Shown in pieces: positions 55,531 through 63,528 of a stretch of DNA of 64,000 nucleotides. Location: positions 124,001 to 188,000 of the forward strand of contig CANMWK010000006.1 of the NCBI GenBank assembly GCA_947501615.1, given 5' to 3'. Position 1 is the stretch's first letter. The number at the start of each line of letters is the position of its first letter. This stretch comes from an uncultured Tenacibaculum sp. Its GTDB lineage: Bacteria; Bacteroidota; Bacteroidia; Flavobacteriales; Flavobacteriaceae. The translations under genes and the position numbers were made by a program. The notes under the pieces were generated by a model. That model saw nothing but the letters and a program-made list of their open reading frames with translations, was not told the origin of the DNA and searched no databases.

Positions 55531-56766
55531 CTTTTTGACTATTTTCTTGAAATATACTTTTCCATTAGGATTAATTATTTTAATCAAGTAAACTCCCTTT
55601 GATAGTGAGTTAACTGTTATTTTTTGTTTACTTTCTTTATCAGATTTCCCTTCTAACAATAGTTTCCCAGAAAGATTAGTAATCATCCAAACTGAATTCG
55701 TTTTTAAATTACTAACGAAAAACTTATCTGTAAAAGGGTTAGGATATAAAACAAATTCTTCTACTATGTTTTCTTCACTATCTTGATTTGTAATCTTATA
55801 TTCATCAATATTTTCTTCTCTTCTTTTCAATCGCTGTATTTTAGAACTACATCCTTCAATATAACCTCTAAATGACGCTCCAAATTTAGCATGAAACCCA
55901 GGAACTAAACGTAAAGTATTTCCTGTATCATATTCTGCTAAACCTCCATTGAAAATTATATTTGACGCTGTCAGAAAATTACTTGAATCATCAATATCTA
56001 TGGCACCATTAGGTACATTTTGTATTTTATTCAATTCTTCTGGACATTCAGCTAAAGTTATAAATTCTTCTATATCACTAAAATCAGCATAAACTCCATT
56101 ATCACATTTAGATCTAACTTTCCATTGATAATTTGTGCTTGGTAATAGATTATTTACATCTCTAAAAGAAGAATTTATACTAACGGTGTTCCAGTTTGCC
56201 TCTCCTGTCATCCTATAGGATACCTGATAACCTTCAGCTTGATTAATAGAAGGCCAATCTAACCTTGCACTATCAGCTGTAATGTTTTGTGTTGCTGTGT
56301 TGATTATTTGTGGTAAATTACATTCTGGATCAGGAGCAGAATCTTCAACTACAACTACATTATAAAATTGACTTAGATATTGGATTCCTCCAGTATTTTC
56401 AAATTCTCCATAAACCCTTCCCCCTTCTGATTCAAATTCTGAATCAGATAGAGTCATTGAACAAGATAAGCCATCCAAAGTACTTCCTGAAAAGACTGTT
56501 TTTTGACAAATTTCTACTGGAAAATTATCATTGCTTGTTTTTTTTAATGCTTTTAAAGAACCTGTGACACCGTCAGGATTAACAACTTCTAAATAAAAAT
56601 TTATTGTAACACTACCGTTTTCTGGTATTTCAATGGGTGTCCCTAATGGAATTAAATCTCCTCCTGAATATGCCATATCATAAATTGACACTTCAATTTG
56701 TGAAAACACTTTTGTTGAAATAAGGAGAAGAAAAAATATCATGTATATTCTTTTAAAAATCCTCAT
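55528..56766 (-). CDS. T9SS-sorted surface protein with fibronectin type III domain
   Basis: 412 aa. Signal peptide MRIFKRIYMIFFLLLISTKVFSQ. A beta-domain of about 120 residues, then a fibronectin type III domain (PQIINTATQNITADSARLDWPSINQAEGYQVSYRMTGEANWNTVSI...YQWKVRSKCDNGVY), then a repeat-poor segment with LRLVPGFHAKFGASFRGYIEGC seen in flavobacterial surface proteins. The last 75 residues form a type A sorting tail (LYPNPFTDKFFVSNL...SGKLLLEG...SLSKGVYLIKI...FKKIVKK), which directs export through the type IX system. It follows the stalk-like gene by 3 bases. Confidence 0.9.
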   Translation of the reverse strand: MRIFKRIYMIFFLLLISTKVFSQIEVSIYDMAYSGGDLIPLGTPIEIPENGSVTINFYLEVVNPDGVTGSLKALKKTSNDNFPVEICQKTVFSGSTLDGLSCSMTLSDSEFESEGGRVYGEFENTGGIQYLSQFYNVVVVEDSAPDPECNLPQIINTATQNITADSARLDWPSINQAEGYQVSYRMTGEANWNTVSINSSFRDVNNLLPSTNYQWKVRSKCDNGVYADFSDIEEFITLAECPEELNKIQNVPNGAIDIDDSSNFLTASNIIFNGGLAEYDTGNTLRLVPGFHAKFGASFRGYIEGCSSKIQRLKRREENIDEYKITNQDSEENIVEEFVLYPNPFTDKFFVSNLKTNSVWMITNLSGKLLLEGKSDKESKQKITVNSLSKGVYLIKIINPNGKVYFKKIVKK

Positions 56767-56769
56767 TAT

Positions 56770-57834
56770 TTATTTTTTTTGATTTTTATCCTCTAATTCC
56801 TTTATTCTCTTTTCTTGTTCTATAGTATAAAGTGTTAGCTCTTCAATTTTTTGAAGCAATAAATTCGTCATTTCACTAACATTTATTCCTTTTTCTTGCA
56901 TTTCCTTTGCAGAAGGAATTGATGGTAAATGATGATTTTTCTTAGTAAAATCTTCAACTTCTTTTAATGTTGGCATTTTATAATCAGACTTTAACTTAGA
57001 AGTTCCATCATAGTATTTCTGAAAAACATAATCTGCTGGAACATTTAAATCAATTTTTACTTCTTCAGCATGAATTTTCCCTTTAACAGTTAATTCTGCA
57101 TCTGGATTATATGTTCCTATACCTACTTTTCCACCGGCAATTAAATTCCCTTCAATCAAACTATTTCCTTCTTTTACTATAAACTTGTAATTATCCGCCA
57201 ATAAATAATTACCAAAACCTCCTATTACCATTCTAGAATTTGTTTGAGGAAGATGTATATATGCACCTGTATCTGGAGATTTTGAAGCTTTAAAGAACTC
57301 GTCTTCACTTTCATCCCTTAAACCTAAATAGGTTAAATTAGAATGAGAACTAAAATCCATTCTTAAAGTTCCATCTACATTAAAGAAACTATATCCTGTA
57401 TAATCATTAGTAGAACCGAAATTAAAGAGTCGATGCTTTGAATTTACCGTTTTTCCCATTTGTAAAAAACGACCTCCACTAGTAACAGGATCTATAATTA
57501 GTTTTTTAACTTTTGCATTTCCATTAACGTCTAAGAGTTCTTCTGGAGATAATAAGCCTATCCCTACTCTATCGTTATTAAATGTTACTCTATTCTTCCA
57601 ACCAAGATTGGCAATATCTTCACTTTTGACTTGTAATGTTAAAACTGATTTTTTAGTTTTATCTGTTCTACTTATAAACCTATAAGATGAAATACCTGTC
57701 CTAGTACCTCCATGGTTAAACTCTAATGTTTTACCATAACCTACATTACTTCTTAGATTATCAAAATTAATCGTTTGAGAAAATCCCATAGACGCAATTA
57801 CTAATGCTGCAATTGTAAAAGTTATTTTTTTCAT
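56770..57834 (-). CDS. Secreted stalk/tail-fibre-like protein with C-terminal coiled coil
   Basis: 354 aa. Signal peptide MKKITFTIAALVIASMGFSQ. Beta-structured repeats with the recurring VGIGxxxPxxxLxVxG sentence (NDRVGIGLLSPEELLDVNG and GKVGIGTYNPDAELTVKG). The C-terminus has the flavobacterial MPTLKEVEDFTKKNHHLPSIPSAKEMQEKGINVSEMTNLLLQKIEELTLYTIEQEKRIKELE, a pattern close to a trimeric coiled-coil stalk with an intramolecular-chaperone-like relation. It lacks a sorting tail, so it may reach the surface with the following T9SS protein. First of a two-gene unit lying inside the peptide cluster. Confidence 0.8.
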   Translation of the reverse strand: MKKITFTIAALVIASMGFSQTINFDNLRSNVGYGKTLEFNHGGTRTGISSYRFISRTDKTKKSVLTLQVKSEDIANLGWKNRVTFNNDRVGIGLLSPEELLDVNGNAKVKKLIIDPVTSGGRFLQMGKTVNSKHRLFNFGSTNDYTGYSFFNVDGTLRMDFSSHSNLTYLGLRDESEDEFFKASKSPDTGAYIHLPQTNSRMVIGGFGNYLLADNYKFIVKEGNSLIEGNLIAGGKVGIGTYNPDAELTVKGKIHAEEVKIDLNVPADYVFQKYYDGTSKLKSDYKMPTLKEVEDFTKKNHHLPSIPSAKEMQEKGINVSEMTNLLLQKIEELTLYTIEQEKRIKELEDKNQKK

Positions 57835-58070
57835 TATACTTTTTTGTGTTATTATTTATTAGAATCTAAAACAACTACAAAAGTTGAAGTATAACAACCC
57901 CAAACTCATGAACGTAAAGAACCATTTCATTATCGTAAACTAAACAACCATACTTCAATCCTCAAAAACAGGTATTTCTTCCACATTAATTACACACTAC
58001 CCCACTACACACCTGTAATATCAAACAGAATTAAATACTTTACCAAAATCAACTTTAAATTATAATAAAC

Positions 58071-58259
58071 ATGAAGAAAATTTCAAACTTAAAAGGAATC
58101 AAAGTTTTATCTAAAAACAAACAACAAGAAATTAATGGTGGCCGACAAGTTTACTGTGGCGGACCTAGACAATGTTGTGCAGTATTCGCAAACGGAGCAA
58201 CATTTTGTGACTTTGGTTATTGTGTTGGTGTTGGCAATGGAACCTGTATTTGGGCATAA
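58071..58259 (+). CDS. Leader-bearing Cys-rich peptide, type B (copy B2)
   Basis: 62 aa. The leader MKKISNLKGIKVLSKNKQQE ends with INGG. Core YC-GGPRQ-CC-(9)-C-DFGY-C-VGVGNGT-C: same C-x5-CC-x9-C plan as B1, with Gly-rich spacing and six cysteines in total. The leader is almost identical to that of B1 at both DNA and protein level, while the core has diverged, the usual sign of shared export and diversifying cores. Confidence 0.77.
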   Translation: MKKISNLKGIKVLSKNKQQEINGGRQVYCGGPRQCCAVFANGATFCDFGYCVGVGNGTCIWA

Positions 58260-58313
58260 AAAATAATACTAATATTATCTTCTGCTTTTTATAAATTCAA
58301 ACTATAATAAATC

Positions 58314-58499
58314 ATGAAAAAACTATCAAATTTAAAAGGAGTTAAAATCCTCTCAAGAAAAGAACAAAATGAAATTAATGGATCATTTAACTTTAATGGA
58401 TATTGTAAAGGTACAGTATGTTACGTTTCTTTACCTAATGTAGGGGAAGTAGTTGTGGGAACTTGTTTGCCTCCTCTTTATACTTGCAGGTGGCATTAA
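58314..58499 (+). CDS. Leader-bearing Cys-rich peptide, type A (copy A2)
   Basis: 61 aa. The leader MKKLSNLKGVKILSRKEQNE ends with INGS. Core C-KGTV-C-(14)-C-LPPLYT-C with centre YVSLPNVGEVVVG, matching A1 (FVTIPNIGEVQIG). The 54 bases between B2 and this gene show the AA-CTATAATAAATC spacing seen before B2 as well, suggesting both arose from one duplicated unit. Confidence 0.77.
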   Translation: MKKLSNLKGVKILSRKEQNEINGSFNFNGYCKGTVCYVSLPNVGEVVVGTCLPPLYTCRWH

Positions 58500-58551
58500 T
58501 TAAAAATCTAAATCTTCTTGTTAAACAAGAACAAAATGAAATAAATTTATT

Positions 58552-58728
58552 ATGAAAAAAATTTCAAACTTAAAAGGAGTTAAAATACTTTCAAAAGAGG
58601 AATTAACTACTATTGAAGGTGCTGTGTTTGGTGGAACTGTATGTAGAGGGAACAGATGTTACCTATCGTTACCTACTGGCGAATTCTTCGTAGGTTACTG
58701 TCGTTTTGGTAGCTGTACTTACGTATAA
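58552..58728 (+). CDS. Leader-bearing Cys-rich peptide, type A (copy A3)
   Basis: 58 aa, below common length cut-offs. The leader MKKISNLKGVKILSKEELTT ends with IEGA. Core C-RGNR-C-(13)-C-RFGS-C with centre YLSLPTGEFFVG, a type A pattern one residue shorter in the middle than A1 and A2. 52 bases after A2. Just upstream, 58527-58542 repeats 16 bases of the A2 leader-coding sequence exactly, a possible relic of another copy. Confidence 0.72.
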   Translation: MKKISNLKGVKILSKEELTTIEGAVFGGTVCRGNRCYLSLPTGEFFVGYCRFGSCTYV

Positions 58729-58764
58729 AAATTGCAGTTAATAACTTACTGAAAACAATTTCAT

Positions 58765-58796
58765 AAGCATCAATATTTTTTATTGATGCTTTTTTA
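58765..58796 (+). terminator. Terminator at the end of the peptide cluster
   Basis: An 11-bp stem AAGCATCAATA / TATTGATGCTT followed by TTTTT, between peptide A3 and thyA. Confidence 0.88.
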
Positions 58797-58802
58797 TTTT
58801 TG
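58795..58802 (+). promoter_or_regulatory. TAnnTTTG promoter element of thyA
   Basis: TATTTTTG, 22 bases before the thyA ATG and directly after the cluster terminator, so thyA is expressed separately from the peptides. Confidence 0.5.
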
Positions 58803-58824
58803 TTGCCAATAATTTTATAGATAG

Positions 58825-59649
58825 ATGCAACAATATTTAGATTTAGTAAAACACGTTTTAGAAAACGGAAATGAAAAGGGAGATAGAACAGGAACAGGAA
58901 CTAAGAGTGTTTTTGGATATCAGATGCGTTTTGATTTAAGCGAAGGTTTTCCTATGGTAACTACAAAGAAGTTACACCTTAAATCTATTATTTATGAATT
59001 ACTTTGGTTTATTAAAGGAGATACTAATGTAACCTATTTACAAGAAAATGGAGTTCGAATTTGGAACGAATGGGCTGATGAAAATGGTGATTTAGGACCT
59101 GTTTATGGACATCAATGGCGCAATTGGAATAGTGAAGAAATTGATCAACTCAAAGAAGTTATTGACACTTTAAAAAAGAACCCTAATAGTAGAAGAATGT
59201 TAATCTCTGCTTGGAACCCAAGTGTACTACCAGATACTTCTGTTTCCTTTTCAGAAAATGTAGCCAATGGTAAAGCAGCTTTACCGCCTTGTCATGCTTT
59301 TTTTCAATTTTATGTGGCCGATGGTAAACTTTCTTGCCAATTATACCAAAGAAGTGCAGATATATTTTTAGGAGTTCCTTTTAATATTGCAAGTTATGCT
59401 TTATTTACAATGATGGTGGCACAAGTTTGTGGATATGAAGCAGGTGAATTCATCCATACATTTGGAGATGCTCACATTTACAACAACCATAAAGAACAAG
59501 TAGCGTTACAATTGAGCAGAACGCCAAGACCGTTACCTACTATGAAATTAAATCCTTCAGTTACAAATATTGAAGATTTTACGTTTGATGATTTCGAATT
59601 GTTAAATTACAATCCACATCCTCATATTAAAGGAGTTGTAGCAGTTTAA
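58825..59649 (+). CDS. thyA: Thymidylate synthase
   Basis: 274 aa. N-terminal [43 protein letters not shown], catalytic Cys in [34 protein letters not shown] and C-terminal [12 protein letters not shown]. It methylates dUMP to dTMP with methylenetetrahydrofolate and releases dihydrofolate, which the folA product just downstream reduces again. Confidence 0.98.
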   Translation: MQQYLDLVKHVLENGNEKGDRTGTGTKSVFGYQMRFDLSEGFPMVTTKKLHLKSIIYELLWFIKGDTNVTYLQENGVRIWNEWADENGDLGPVYGHQWRNWNSEEIDQLKEVIDTLKKNPNSRRMLISAWNPSVLPDTSVSFSENVANGKAALPPCHAFFQFYVADGKLSCQLYQRSADIFLGVPFNIASYALFTMMVAQVCGYEAGEFIHTFGDAHIYNNHKEQVALQLSRTPRPLPTMKLNPSVTNIEDFTFDDFELLNYNPHPHIKGVVAV

Positions 59650-59739
59650 TTACATTTTAACGTTCTTTTATTTGCATAAAACTTTCATATTTCTAAAATC
59701 TGATTAAATTAGTAACCCAAACCTATTAAGTTTTACAAA

Positions 59740-59925
59740 ATGATAGCAGAAATTGATACCATAAAAGAGGACATTTACGATATTGTTGCTGAAATTAATG
59801 ATGAAAATGTGTTATTAGCTATTAAAACCATTATACAGAACATACATTCAAACACAATAGATACAGATGTAACCGATAAAAGAGATTTAGTTGGCTATAT
59901 AAAAGAATGGGTTAAAGACATGTAA
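59740..59925 (+). CDS. Small acidic protein of unknown function
   Basis: 61 aa, mostly helical and acidic (MIAEIDTIKEDIYDIVAEINDENVLLAIKTII...). Its shape recalls small Bacteroidota antitoxin-like proteins whose N-terminal half reads KEIYDIISEINDEELLKAIKTIL, but no toxin gene is adjacent, so that idea is weak. It lies between thyA and folA with 90 and 18 bases on each side and may only be carried by the same transcript. Confidence 0.6.
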   Translation: MIAEIDTIKEDIYDIVAEINDENVLLAIKTIIQNIHSNTIDTDVTDKRDLVGYIKEWVKDM

Positions 59926-59943
59926 TATTATTTTAACACATTT

Positions 59944-60429
59944 ATGATTACAATTATTGCAGCTATTGGAAAAAGCAACGAATTAGGAAAAAACAACGAC
60001 CTGATTTGGCATTTACCAGCAGATTTAAAACGTTTTAAAAAAGTTACTTCTGGACATCATATTCTAATGGGGCGAAATACTTTTGAAAGTATTGGGAAAC
60101 CGCTTCCTAATAGAACTAGTATTATTATTACAAGAAATACAGATTACTTTAAAGATGGTTGTTTTATTTCCAATAGTATTGAAGATGCCATAGCACTTAC
60201 TGAAGGTAAAGAAGCTTTTATTATCGGTGGTGCGCAAATATATGAACAAGCGTTAACTAAAAACCTTGTGGATAAGTTAGATATTACTATTGTTCATGAA
60301 AATTTTGATGCTGATGTATTCTTTCCTCAGATAGATCCTGAAATATGGAAAGAAGTTTCTCGTGAAGATTTTACAGCTGATGAGAAAAATAAACATAACT
60401 ATAGTTTCGTTTCTTACGAAAGACGATAA
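59944..60429 (+). CDS. folA: Dihydrofolate reductase
   Basis: 161 aa. ITIIAAIGKSNELGKNNDLIWHLPADLKRFKKVTSGHHILMGRNTFESIGKPLPNRTSIIITR has the NADPH and substrate sites (Trp in DLIWHLP, Asp in PADLKRFK). Also FIIGGAQIYEQAL. It reduces dihydrofolate to tetrahydrofolate, completing the cycle with ThyA. Its stop overlaps the start of the GNAT gene by one base. Confidence 0.97.
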   Translation: MITIIAAIGKSNELGKNNDLIWHLPADLKRFKKVTSGHHILMGRNTFESIGKPLPNRTSIIITRNTDYFKDGCFISNSIEDAIALTEGKEAFIIGGAQIYEQALTKNLVDKLDITIVHENFDADVFFPQIDPEIWKEVSREDFTADEKNKHNYSFVSYERR

Positions 60430-60890
60430 TGTATTTTTTCAAAACTAATTCACTAAACTTATCTAAAAAAGAGGCTTTAAAGAATTTATGGAATGCTGAA
60501 TACCCTAAGATAATTCAACATAAATCCATAGATGATTTTGATCGTTATTTAAACTCTTTATCTCAAGTTAATCATACTTTAGTATTAGAAAACAATAGTG
60601 TTCTTGGTTGGTTTGCAAGTTTTTTACGTGATGATGAATATTGGTTCTTAATGATTTTACATCGTCAAATACAAGGAAAAGGCATTGGAAAACAACTCAT
60701 TGAAAAAGCAATTTCAGAATACACAACTTTAAATGGCTGGGTAGTTACAAATAATGACTACCAAAAAACAGATGGAACCTTATATAAATCCCCTATGGGA
60801 TTTTATAAAAAATTAGGCTTTACTTTTTTTGAAGATATCGTATTAGATTCTTCAGGATTAAAAGCCATTAAAATTCAATTAAAACGTTAA
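60429..60890 (+). CDS. GNAT family N-acetyltransferase
   Basis: 153 aa. The acetyl-CoA loop is in MILHRQIQGKGIGKQLIEKAI and the C-terminal half has GFYKKLGFTFFEDIVLDSSGLKAIKIQLKR. The substrate is unknown. It is translationally coupled to folA and is followed after 2 bases by gldA. Confidence 0.85.
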   Translation: MYFFKTNSLNLSKKEALKNLWNAEYPKIIQHKSIDDFDRYLNSLSQVNHTLVLENNSVLGWFASFLRDDEYWFLMILHRQIQGKGIGKQLIEKAISEYTTLNGWVVTNNDYQKTDGTLYKSPMGFYKKLGFTFFEDIVLDSSGLKAIKIQLKR

Positions 60891-60892
60891 TT

Positions 60893-61786
60893 ATGTCAAT
60901 TCAACTTTCTTCAGTAACCAAAACATATGGAACACAAAAAGCGGTAAACAACATTTCTTTTTCAGCAAAAAAAGGAGAGATCGTTGGATTTTTAGGTCCT
61001 AATGGAGCTGGTAAATCTACTACAATGAAAGTTTTAACTGGATTTTTACAACCTGACGAGGGTACTGTGTTATTAGATGACATTAATGTGATTACTCACC
61101 CAATTGATGCTCAAAAAAAACTAGGCTATTTACCCGAACACAACCCATTATACCTCGACATGTATGTAAAAGAATACTTACAGTTTCATGCGAGTATTCA
61201 TAAAATTGATAAAGACGCTATTTCCGATTGTATCACAAAGGTTGGCTTAGATAAAGAAGCGCATAAAAAAATCGGACAACTTTCAAAAGGTTATCGTCAA
61301 CGTGTGGGATTAGCTGCAGCCATTTTACATAATCCTTCTGTATTAATTTTAGATGAACCAACTACAGGTTTAGATCCGAATCAATTAATTGAAATTAGGG
61401 CTTTAATTAAAGCATTAGGCAAAGATAAAACTGTATTACTTTCTACACATATCATGCAAGAAGTTGAAGCTGTTTGTGATCGTGTTATCATTATCAACAA
61501 TGGAGAAATTGTAATCGACAAAAAGTTAACAGCCTTAAAAGACAGCAAGCAACAAACTATCAAAGTAGGATTCGATTATAAAATTGAAGAACAGTTTTTA
61601 CAACGTTTAGAAAATATCACTACCATAAAAAACAACTACGACAATTCTTGGACGCTTACTTTTGAAACCGAAGAAGATATGCGCCCTAAGCTTTTTGATT
61701 TTGCTCAAGAATATGGATTAAAAATCTTAGAGTTGAATTCAGAAAATAAAAACTTGGAAACGTTGTTTAGAGAACTTACTTCTTAA
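60893..61786 (+). CDS. gldA: Gliding motility ABC transporter ATP-binding protein GldA
   Basis: 297 aa. Walker A GPNGAGKST (35-43), ABC signature LSKGYRQRVGLAAA, Walker B VLILDEPTTGLDP and switch His in LLSTHIMQEVEA. The C-terminal extension (about 220-297) and the opening MSIQLSSVTKTYGTQKAVNNISF match GldA of Flavobacterium. GldA works with GldF and GldG, not encoded here. In other gliding Bacteroidota the GldAFG transporter is needed for gliding in some species but not all. Confidence 0.88.
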   Translation: MSIQLSSVTKTYGTQKAVNNISFSAKKGEIVGFLGPNGAGKSTTMKVLTGFLQPDEGTVLLDDINVITHPIDAQKKLGYLPEHNPLYLDMYVKEYLQFHASIHKIDKDAISDCITKVGLDKEAHKKIGQLSKGYRQRVGLAAAILHNPSVLILDEPTTGLDPNQLIEIRALIKALGKDKTVLLSTHIMQEVEAVCDRVIIINNGEIVIDKKLTALKDSKQQTIKVGFDYKIEEQFLQRLENITTIKNNYDNSWTLTFETEEDMRPKLFDFAQEYGLKILELNSENKNLETLFRELTS

Positions 61787-61868
61787 AAATTAGTATTGTA
61801 TTTTTTTAATATTAGGTAATGAGTAAAGCGTATAGAGTATTAAGTCATACATCTTGTTTCTTGCTTCT

Positions 61869-61912
61869 CAACCCAAAGATGCAAAGACTCAAAGTGGCAA
61901 AGATTACAGTAA
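61869..61912. repeat. Imperfect short direct repeats (GCAAAG)
   Basis: CAACCCAAAGATGCAAAGAC continues as TCAAAGTGGCAAAG: the AAAGatGCAAAGactCAAAGtgGCAAAG pattern repeats every 7 to 9 bases. It lies in the 177-base space between gldA and the converging 61964-63019 gene. Similar short (G)CAAAG runs are common intergenic repeats in this group, from general familiarity. No RNA gene or terminator is evident. Confidence 0.4.
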
Positions 61913-61963
61913 ACTAGTAATATGTAATCTTTGACCCTCTCTATCTAAACTTAACACTTGGTT

Positions 61964-63019
61964 CTATTTAGTAATCTTTACAATACCTCTCTCTATAATA
62001 TCTAATGCCGTTGTAATATTAGATAAATCAGAAAACAGTTCTCCAGTTTTACCAGAATGATGACTATGCCCTATGGCTTCAAATAAGTAATTTTTAGAAG
62101 TTCTTATCTTATCTAAATCTACAGTTACTGCATAAATAATTGCAGGTTGCCCTACTCTACCAGAACCACTATAAACGCTATCCTTAGGAAAACGATCTTT
62201 ACTGTAATAGGCATTCCAATTGAATGATTGGTTTACTTCCATCAATATTCGAAACTGTTTAACATCGCCAAGCTTTGCTTTAGAATTGATAATAAAATCA
62301 TCCGAAGGTGTAGCTCCAGATACAGCATCTATATCATATGCTTTTCCTAACGGAATAAATAAACCATCCGATGCTCTAATTCCTCTTTTATGCGCCCAAT
62401 ACGGTAATGATTCTGGTCGTCGAACAATTGCAGGTCGCCAAATACCATTTTTATCTGGTTTTCCATTATGATACTCACTAGTTGCAATTGATTTTGGCAC
62501 AAATAAACTTTCCATATAATTCCCTTCCATATCTTCTACCCAAATAACCATCATCGCATAACGAAAAACATCACCTATCTTTACATCAACCTCTACAGCT
62601 ACCTCATTAATCTCATCTCTAACTATAATTCGTTCGGTACCATCTGCTAAAGTTTCTTTCCCTTGAATGCTATTACGATATTCGTTTCCAACCTCATACA
62701 AACTATGAAAGCCAGATATATTAAATAATAACCCGGTCAATAAAACTCCTCCTATTACTAGCACCGTAATTAAAGGCATGCTTAAAAAATTCTTTTCCTT
62801 GTTTACACTATACATTTTTAACGATTTTAAATTATTACGAATATGAACAATGGCGAACAGCACAAATAAAAATCCGAATACCGTATGGATTGATGCCGTT
62901 ATTTTATAATGTGGTTTTATATACATTAAAAGCCCAGTTAAACTGATCACAATAAATACTATTGCTATGCTTATACTTACTAATTTTCTTGTGCCCATTC
63001 TTTTTGTTTTTAATTTCAT
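61964..63019 (-). CDS. DUF4405-like membrane protein with DUF2271-like periplasmic domain
   Basis: 351 aa. Four or so N-terminal spans (about 14-32, 40-60, 77-102) with His residues at the membrane (HYKITASIHTVFGF, VHIRNNL), typical of PepSY/DUF4405 haem-binding four-helix proteins. The C-terminal 230 residues are periplasmic. They end with YLFEAIGHSHHSGKTGELFSDLSNITTALDI, the GHSHHSG sentence of DUF2271. It may take electrons from quinone to a periplasmic acceptor, but that is inference. Start at 63019 (MKLKTKRMGTRKL). Confidence 0.7.
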   Translation of the reverse strand: MKLKTKRMGTRKLVSISIAIVFIVISLTGLLMYIKPHYKITASIHTVFGFLFVLFAIVHIRNNLKSLKMYSVNKEKNFLSMPLITVLVIGGVLLTGLLFNISGFHSLYEVGNEYRNSIQGKETLADGTERIIVRDEINEVAVEVDVKIGDVFRYAMMVIWVEDMEGNYMESLFVPKSIATSEYHNGKPDKNGIWRPAIVRRPESLPYWAHKRGIRASDGLFIPLGKAYDIDAVSGATPSDDFIINSKAKLGDVKQFRILMEVNQSFNWNAYYSKDRFPKDSVYSGSGRVGQPAIIYAVTVDLDKIRTSKNYLFEAIGHSHHSGKTGELFSDLSNITTALDIIERGIVKITK

Positions 63020-63129
63020 TTTTCTTAGTACATGACAAAATCTTTACATTAGTTTTCGATATCAGGTCGAACATGATCAAATCCAAAAGGATAGTTTATG
63101 TTCTACCCAAAAATTATTTAATTTTAACT

Positions 63130-63274
63130 CGTTGTGCATTTAGAAACTTTTTTTTAGCCTGTCAGTTCGAGAACTATTTCTAAGTCAAAAAATTCTTATT
63201 CTCGATACGATTTTTCTCCATTTTATTCCAAAAAATCATTCGAATTGACAGAATTTTGCTCCAAATGCACAACG
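63130..63274. repeat. Nested palindromic repeat unit 1
   Basis: An outer inverted repeat CGTTGTGCATTT (63130-63141) / AAATGCACAACG (63263-63274) encloses an inner one TGTCAGTTCGA (63160-63170) / TTCGAATTGACA (63239-63250, one mismatch). The inner ends are like those of unit 2. Confidence 0.85.
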
Positions 63275-63343
63275 GGTTCAATTTTAACAAAGTAGATCAT
63301 CAGTCTTAGCTCTTATACGATTTACGGTTAGTTTTTTCGCATA

Positions 63344-63465
63344 TGTCAGTTCGAGTATTTTTTCGAAGTGTCAACGTAGTAAAAAATGTATCGAGAACAA
63401 TCCGACTACTTCTCGATAAAAAATTATTCTTCATTCCATTACTAATAATTTTACTCGAAGTGACA
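63344..63465. repeat. Nested palindromic repeat unit 2
   Basis: Ends TGTCAGTTCGAGTA (63344-63357) / TACTCGAAGTGACA (63452-63465), one mismatch in 14. Inside is a second stem TATCGAGAA (63389-63397) / TTCTCGATA (63410-63418), so the unit can fold as a double hairpin or cruciform. It is about 122 bp long. Confidence 0.88.
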
Positions 63466-63528
63466 GAAACATTTATACGAAATTAAATCCCAAAAACCGT
63501 ATTACTTCTTACCTCTTAATACCAAACA

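Larger units (their letters stand above)
63020..63528. other. 509-base intergenic region filled with palindromic repeats
   Basis: No gene is supported. The region holds two nested inverted-repeat units (63130-63274 and 63344-63465), described separately. Short ORFs here read through the repeats and have no recognisable protein features. Confidence 0.8.

Noticed and set aside
56770..57834. Phage tail fibre gene, sign of prophage
   Set aside because: It has a signal peptide and the VGIGxxxP/KIEELTLY pattern common in secreted flavobacterial proteins, and no other phage gene is in the window.
62962..63183. 73-aa plus-strand ORF over the palindromic repeats
   Set aside because: It runs antisense to the DUF4405-like gene start and through a repeat; no protein signature.
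63130..63465. Insertion sequence
   Set aside because: Inverted repeats are present but only about 90-145 bp lie between them, with no transposase. At most a non-autonomous repeat.
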